This document shows positions 6,874-9,841 of a stretch of DNA of 9,841 nucleotides, in pieces. Each line of letters opens with the position of its first letter. Within the stretch, counting starts at the first letter, position 1. The DNA is from Acidimicrobiaceae bacterium (lineage in GTDB: Bacteria > Actinomycetota > Acidimicrobiia > Acidimicrobiales > Palsa-688): contig PMHU01000156.1 in NCBI GenBank assembly GCA_003156795.1, positions 9,095 to 18,935 of the forward strand. The letters run 5' to 3'. The notes beneath the pieces are model-generated. The model did not search any database. It saw nothing but the letters and a program-made list of their open reading frames with translations, and was not told the origin of the DNA. The position numbers were made by a program, and so were the translations under genes.

Positions 6874-7233
6874 GGTCATCGGACGTAGTGGACGTTGACG
6901 GGGAGGGGCTGCGCGGTGCCTCACATTGTGCGCTCCAAACGGGCACGGATGCCGTCGTGAGGAGACGGATAGAAGTCCTCAGTGATCATCTCCTTGCACA
7001 CCGAACGATCGGAACGCCGCGACTCTGTACGATGAACAACACCGGGATCCGCTGACGCTCAGGTCCGACCTCGCCCATAACGCGCGCCCCCGAACTCCGT
7101 CCCGCCCGGTTCCCGGCACTGTCCCAGAGCGCCGGGTAGGAGGGACGTTGCGCGAAGCGAGCGAAAGGAGGTCGTTGATTATGTCAAGCGCCACATAACA
7201 GGAAATGTTCTGACTCGAGCCGCTGGATACGGG
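6862..7233. other. Intergenic region without supported gene
   Basis: No frame here looks like a protein. A minus-strand frame (6979-7194) is open but has odd composition and no ribosome binding site. A well-formed AAAGGAGG (7164-7171, +) lies 9 bases before ATG 7181, which opens a five-codon frame (MSSAT, stop at 7196-7198). The frame coincides with the AT-rich dyad listed separately. Confidence 0.5.
7179..7198. repeat. AT-rich dyad TTATGT-N8-ACATAA
   Basis: Perfect 6-bp arms (7179-7184 and 7193-7198) flank an 8-base spacer, standing out as AT-rich in a GC-rich context. The left half with its flank, ATTATGTCAAG (7178-7188), matches, as far as I recall, the XerD-side half of the actinobacterial dif consensus. 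The rest of dif is absent. Symmetric arms around a short spacer also suit a tyrosine-recombinase core or a regulator site. A six-base arm can occur by chance. Confidence 0.4.
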
Positions 7234-7444
7234 CAGTCGCTGGTCAGGAACCCAGCCAGAGCGACTGTAGGGCCGCTCACCGGTTACGTCTCGCCGTCCC
7301 GATCGGGTTCCCGACCGAGCAAGGTCGGGTGGGGCGAGTTCAAGCCGTGGCGCTGGGGGCCAACTGAAGGTGTCATTCCCAGCCGTCGGTCAGTCTTCCT
7401 ACCGAGCGGCGCCGCAAGGGTCATCCATACTGGAAGGGCCACGG
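7234..7444. ncRNA. Candidate structured RNA, or RNA-element remnant
   Basis: A dense set of largely compatible helices. Hairpin A: CAGTCGC (7234-7240) with GCGACTG (7261-7267). Three-way junction: CTCGCC (7290-7295) with GGCGAG (7333-7338), enclosing palindrome CCCGATCGGG (7298-7307) and hairpin CCCGACC (7310-7316) with GGTCGGG (7323-7329) around loop GAGCAA. Multibranch domain: CCGTGGC (7345-7351) with GCCACGG (7438-7444), enclosing CTGGG (7353-7357) with CCCAG (7378-7382), GCCGTCGGT (7382-7390) with ACCGA-g-CGGC (7401-7410), and TCCA (7424-7427) with TGGA (7431-7434). Two inner stems share base 7382. The region ends 10 bases from the toxin stop on the opposite strand. It may be a stand-alone RNA, a ribozyme fragment (group II intron domain I is one thought) or the end of a mobile element. 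Stems alone do not settle the strand; a plus-strand RNA would be convergent with abiE. Confidence 0.42.
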
Positions 7445-7453
7445 TCGCAGTCG

Positions 7454-8440
7454 TTAGAGAAGCTCGGCGTGCTGCGCGACTGTGGTCACGCATTCGTCAA
7501 GCGATGGCCGCTCGCCCCACACCCAGGTCATGGCCGCTTGGTAGCTGGCCTCTACGACTTGGGCGAGCGTCGCATCTGTGAAGGCCGGGCTTGCTGCGAA
7601 GCCGTCTTCGGGCCGCGGGGTGTGAGGAAAGTTGCCCTTCGCGGACCAACTGTCGGCGTCAGCCGCGATTTGGGCCGTCCAGCCGGCGCTGAGGTGACTT
7701 CTGACTTGAGGGGACTGGAGCAGCTTCGCGATGTCGTAGAAGTGCCGTCCGGCTCCTTGGAGCCGCCGTTCGTTTCCTTCGAGGGCCTGCGAGGCCGAGT
7801 TGTGGACCATGGCGAGCTTCTCGATCAAGGTCCGCTCGGCACCCAAGGTGGGAACATCGGGAACCGGTGAGAGGTCGTCGTAGACGGGGAAGCCGATGAT
7901 GGTTGACGCGTGTTCGCCGACCATCGATGTGACTTCACGTGCGGTCTGGGGGTTCTGGCCCCCCATGACTGTGACCTCGACGACGATGTGCGGTTCCACC
8001 GCGTTCGCGACAGCAGCGGCGGTAATGGCGGGGTAGGGGTAGAGCCAGTGGTAGTCCACCCCTCTCCGCCCTGCCTTGCGCTCTCCCTCGATGCCGAGGG
8101 CGGCGCCGACGGCATCTGTGACCGCTCTCATTATCGCTGTGCGCTGGTTCTGGCTGTAGGCGGTCGGGTCATCGAGGGGAAGTGGTACCAGCAGGTCGAT
8201 GTCCTCGGAGAATCGCTCTATGAGGCCGAATGCTTTGGAGAGGCTCGTTCCGCCCTTGAAGACGGGTTGGACGTGCACCGCTTCGCTGCCGATGGGGATG
8301 TCGAAGGCGATCCGGGCTGTCCGTAGGGCCTCGACGGCCCAGTAGTCCTTCTCGACCAGACCCGGATCCAGGTGGCGCCGTTCGGCGGAAGCGTCGATGA
8401 GGCGACTGAACTGGTCAGGGTTGTCTCGGATGAGGGTCAT
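7454..8440 (-). CDS. abiEii: AbiEii-type nucleotidyltransferase toxin (type IV TA system)
   Basis: 328 residues, the usual size for AbiEii/AbiGii-type toxins (DUF1814). It has the nucleotidyltransferase signature FKGGTSLSKAF (61-71) followed by ERFSEDIDLLV (75-85), where GG-T/S plus D80 and D82 form the nucleotide and metal site. Further family features are VVEVTV around E155, GAERTLIEKLAMVHN (K208) and GRHFYDIAKLL (D236). Related toxins such as mycobacterial MenT enzymes add nucleotides to tRNA and stop translation; AbiE systems cause abortive infection. Applying that activity here is inference from the family. All expected catalytic positions appear present, so the toxin looks intact. ATG 8440 overlaps the antitoxin stop by 4 bases (8437-8440), so the two are translationally coupled. 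The next feature downstream is the structured region at 7234-7444, which may also end transcription. Confidence 0.93.
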   Translation of the reverse strand: MTLIRDNPDQFSRLIDASAERRHLDPGLVEKDYWAVEALRTARIAFDIPIGSEAVHVQPVFKGGTSLSKAFGLIERFSEDIDLLVPLPLDDPTAYSQNQRTAIMRAVTDAVGAALGIEGERKAGRRGVDYHWLYPYPAITAAAVANAVEPHIVVEVTVMGGQNPQTAREVTSMVGEHASTIIGFPVYDDLSPVPDVPTLGAERTLIEKLAMVHNSASQALEGNERRLQGAGRHFYDIAKLLQSPQVRSHLSAGWTAQIAADADSWSAKGNFPHTPRPEDGFAASPAFTDATLAQVVEASYQAAMTWVWGERPSLDECVTTVAQHAELL

Positions 8441-9039
8441 CGGTCGAGGTCTGTCACGAGACGGGTGAACTTCTCACGCAGTTGCGGCTTACGTCTCTCC
8501 ATCGCTACGACGTCGCCGATCCGGTCGAGGCGAACTTTCTTGTTCTCTTGGAGGTCCCGGACCCGGTCGATGACCCCGTCCCAGTCGGCTTCTACTCCGT
8601 AGGGGAATGTCGATAGCAGTTCGACTACGGCGACTTCTGTCATATTCAGCGTTGTCCGTGCCGGATTCTTGCGGATAACCCAGTCGACGCCGTCGATGTC
8701 GGCGGGCCGGGACCCGACGACCGCCAACCGCCAGCGAGGAGGTACCTGGCTGGTAAGTCCTAAGAACGCGGCGGCATCAGCGTCGGCCGGCCCGACGCCG
8801 CGCCCGCGGAGGAGCTCGGCGGCTGTGTCGAGGGGAGCCGGGCGGCGCTTGCCGAAGAAGGGGTCGGCTGGGCCCGACTTGTAGTACAGGCCCTGTGCCG
8901 CTCGCATTATTGGTCCTTGTGGATCGCGGGCTAGGCGCGACAGCGTCTGCTCGGCTCCGTTCCCGCCGCCGAGATCGGATGGCCTGAACCAAGTCCCCCT
9001 CGGGGCGTTCTCGATTCGACTGCGGAGTCCGGCGGCCAC
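8437..9039 (-). CDS. abiEi: AbiEi-like antitoxin / autoregulator (DUF6088 type)
   Basis: 200 residues from GTG 9039. The N-terminus is a winged helix-turn-helix: LRSRIENAPRGTWFRPSDLG, then a recognition-like helix in AEQTLSRLARD, then IMRAAQGLYYK as the wing. This is the pattern of DUF6088/AbiEi antitoxins, which bind their own promoter. The C-terminal part (about 70-200), with SRPADIDGVDWVIRKNPAR and a helical tail, is the likely neutralising domain. I chose GTG 9039 because AAAGGGAG (minus strand, 9045-9052) lies 5 bases upstream and the family begins close to the helix-turn-helix. The frame extends to 9165, but that would place the start above the putative promoter. It is first in a two-gene operon with the toxin, overlapping by 4 bases. 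In the AbiE (type IV) model antitoxin and toxin do not form a stable complex; the antitoxin represses transcription and counteracts the effect. Confidence 0.87.
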   Translation of the reverse strand: MAAGLRSRIENAPRGTWFRPSDLGGGNGAEQTLSRLARDPQGPIMRAAQGLYYKSGPADPFFGKRRPAPLDTAAELLRGRGVGPADADAAAFLGLTSQVPPRWRLAVVGSRPADIDGVDWVIRKNPARTTLNMTEVAVVELLSTFPYGVEADWDGVIDRVRDLQENKKVRLDRIGDVVAMERRKPQLREKFTRLVTDLDR

Positions 9040-9052
9040 GACATCTCCCTTT

Positions 9053-9074
9053 CCAGTACAGATTATAGTACCGG
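9053..9074 (-). promoter_or_regulatory. AbiE promoter -10 box inside an inverted repeat (putative operator)
   Basis: TATAAT on the minus strand (9062-9067) lies 22 bases before GTG 9039. It is framed by arms CCAGTAC (9053-9059) and GTACCGG (9068-9074), matching at 6 of 7 positions with an 8-base centre. No good -35 is seen. An antitoxin bound here would block RNA polymerase, consistent with autoregulation known for AbiEi proteins. The transcription start would be near 9055, giving a leader of about 15 bases. Confidence 0.6.
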
Positions 9075-9337
9075 AAACCTGACATTCCCTACTCCTCATT
9101 CTCGGCTGACTGAAGTCGCTCGGACGTCTGAACCCACCCGATAGGGGGTGACCTCGTCGGCGCACAGGTTTCGTAGGTCTTGGTGCCGGTTCGGTTCAAG
9201 ATTTTTCTTGGGGTGCAAAAGTCCAGGTGAGGGCCGTACTTCGAGCGCGAAGCAAGGCGTCGAGCAAGGACTTAGGACAGGACTTAGGAAAGGACTCGCC
9301 AAGGCCGCCGCCGATCGTGATCGCCATCCGCTCGAAC
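9075..9337. other. Divergent intergenic region between abiE and the right-end gene
   Basis: No gene supported. Small dyads are CACCC (9135-9139) with GGGTG (9146-9150) and CAAGA (9197-9201) with TCTTG (9206-9210) around TTTT. A 12-bp tandem repeat lies at 9267-9296 (separate entry). The long minus-strand frame across 9096-9623 is mostly a shadow of the forward gene. I see no clear promoter for the forward gene. Confidence 0.45.
9267..9296 (+). repeat. 12-bp tandem repeat, 2.5 copies
   Basis: AGGACTTAGGAC (9267-9278) and AGGACTTAGGAA (9279-9290) are followed by AGGACT (9291-9296). The copies differ at one base. They lie 54 bases before the next start codon, in its probable leader or promoter, so a regulator site or slippage-prone repeat is possible. 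Confidence 0.7.
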
Positions 9338-9344
9338 AAAGGAG
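9338..9344 (+). promoter_or_regulatory. Ribosome binding site of the right-end gene
   Basis: AAAGGAG, 5 bases before ATG 9350. It supports that start and the reality of a gene that is cut by the window edge. Confidence 0.75.
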
Positions 9345-9349
9345 ATGGC

Positions 9350-9841
9350 ATGCAAATCGACCGGTGGTATGAACTGGGCCCGGCGGGCCGCGGACGGGTC
9401 TTCGCTCAGGCCGATGGGCGGCGCTTGGAGCCCCCGGAGGTCCTGGGGGGCCTGGCCCGAATCCTGGGCGGTGATCCGCCGGCGGGGTTGCCGGCGGGGC
9501 CGAGGACGCTGTCGAAGCGACTGAGGGAAGACGACGCGCTGGCTCAGAGGGTTTGGTCTCATCCGATGTATGTCGCCCTGGTGGGCTGGGTGCAGCGGCA
9601 CTATCCCCGCTGCCCGGATGCATGGGAGGAGATGGCCGTCTACGCCGTGAGTCGAGCCGGCCGCGTCAAGGCCGGTCAGTGCAGCACTGCCGACGTCCGG
9701 GCAGGGATGCTCGACACGGCGTGGTGGGTGGGTTACCGAGGCCGCCAAGGTGAACGCCTCGACTTCCCCGAGCGGACCGTCGAGCCCGAGGAACTGGTCG
9801 CCGAGCCTTTGGTGGCGCCCATGTCCGGATCGGAGGGCCCC
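9350..9841 (+). CDS. Unrecognised protein, 3' end beyond the window
   Basis: 164 codons without a stop up to the last base. It begins MQIDRWYELGPAGRGRVFAQ; later parts include WSHPMYVALVGWVQRHYP, WEEMAVYAVSRAG and DTAWWVGYRG, all Trp/Tyr-rich. I recognise no family. No membrane segment, signal peptide or catalytic motif is evident in the visible part, which looks like a soluble protein. Support for a real gene is the AAAGGAG at ideal spacing, GC-biased third positions and uninterrupted length. It is transcribed away from abiE; the tandem repeat at 9267-9296 lies upstream. The last visible residues (Glu/Pro/Val-rich, from about 140) look like a linker, so another domain may follow. Confidence 0.65.
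   Translation, partial: MQIDRWYELGPAGRGRVFAQADGRRLEPPEVLGGLARILGGDPPAGLPAGPRTLSKRLREDDALAQRVWSHPMYVALVGWVQRHYPRCPDAWEEMAVYAVSRAGRVKAGQCSTADVRAGMLDTAWWVGYRGRQGERLDFPERTVEPEELVAEPLVAPMSGSEGP

Noticed and set aside
7284..7493. 69-codon minus-strand frame after the toxin gene
   Set aside because: It overlaps the toxin's 3' end in another frame and coincides with the stem-loop region; its sequence looks like an RNA read as protein.
9040..9165. Longer antitoxin reaching back to 9165
   Set aside because: The extension covers the -10 box and operator-like repeat, has no ribosome binding site, and the family starts near the winged helix; GTG 9039 is preferred.
9096..9623. 175-codon minus-strand frame upstream of abiE
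   Set aside because: It overlaps the forward gene with a good ribosome binding site, is Pro/Ser/Arg-rich and has no start signal.
1..9841. CRISPR array, tRNA, rRNA, integrase or transposase gene
   Set aside because: I looked on both strands and saw no spaced identical repeats, no tRNA T-loop pattern with a matching acceptor stem, and no recombinase or transposase motifs.

Overview
The window is GC-rich, uses GTG as well as ATG starts, and joins many genes by 4-base start/stop overlaps. With its actinobacterial-type Tad pilus genes and LysM/BTAD protein, this points to a high-GC actinobacterium (Actinomycetota). I cannot name a genus. The window splits into a core-like left third and an accessory right two thirds.

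Positions 5-3713 (+) are the end of a Tad/Flp-type pilus or secretion locus. A TadE-like minor pseudopilin, a TadG-like pseudopilin and a 947-residue membrane protein with LysM and BTAD regions are chained by 4-base overlaps (454-457, 870-873). The first start sits in a GTGA at positions 5-8, so the operon probably continues upstream of the window.

Positions 3714-6836 hold a candidate defence module. A TIR-domain protein (4152-4910, +) has a Cys/His N-terminus and a Ser/Tyr/Gly-rich linker. It faces, tail to tail, two genes on the minus strand: a zinc-ribbon protein with a PD-(D/E)XK-like core (6033-6836), then a second PD-(D/E)XK-like protein (5172-5936). A strong hairpin (5114-5141) lies between the convergent ends.

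Positions 6837-7453 contain no convincing gene. They hold an AT-rich dyad (7179-7198) and, at 7234-7444, a dense run of mutually compatible stem-loops that looks like a structured RNA or the remnant of one.

Positions 7454-9039 (-) are a type IV toxin-antitoxin operon of the AbiE kind: antitoxin (DUF6088/AbiEi-like) first, then nucleotidyltransferase toxin (AbiEii), overlapping by 4 bases. An inverted repeat straddles the putative -10 box, a plausible autoregulatory operator. Positions 9075-9349 are intergenic and include a 12-bp tandem repeat. From 9350 an unrecognised + strand gene with a good ribosome binding site runs off the window.

Together, the TIR protein, the two nuclease-like proteins and the AbiE system read as a small anti-phage island beside a Tad pilus operon. 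No integrase or transposase gene is visible.
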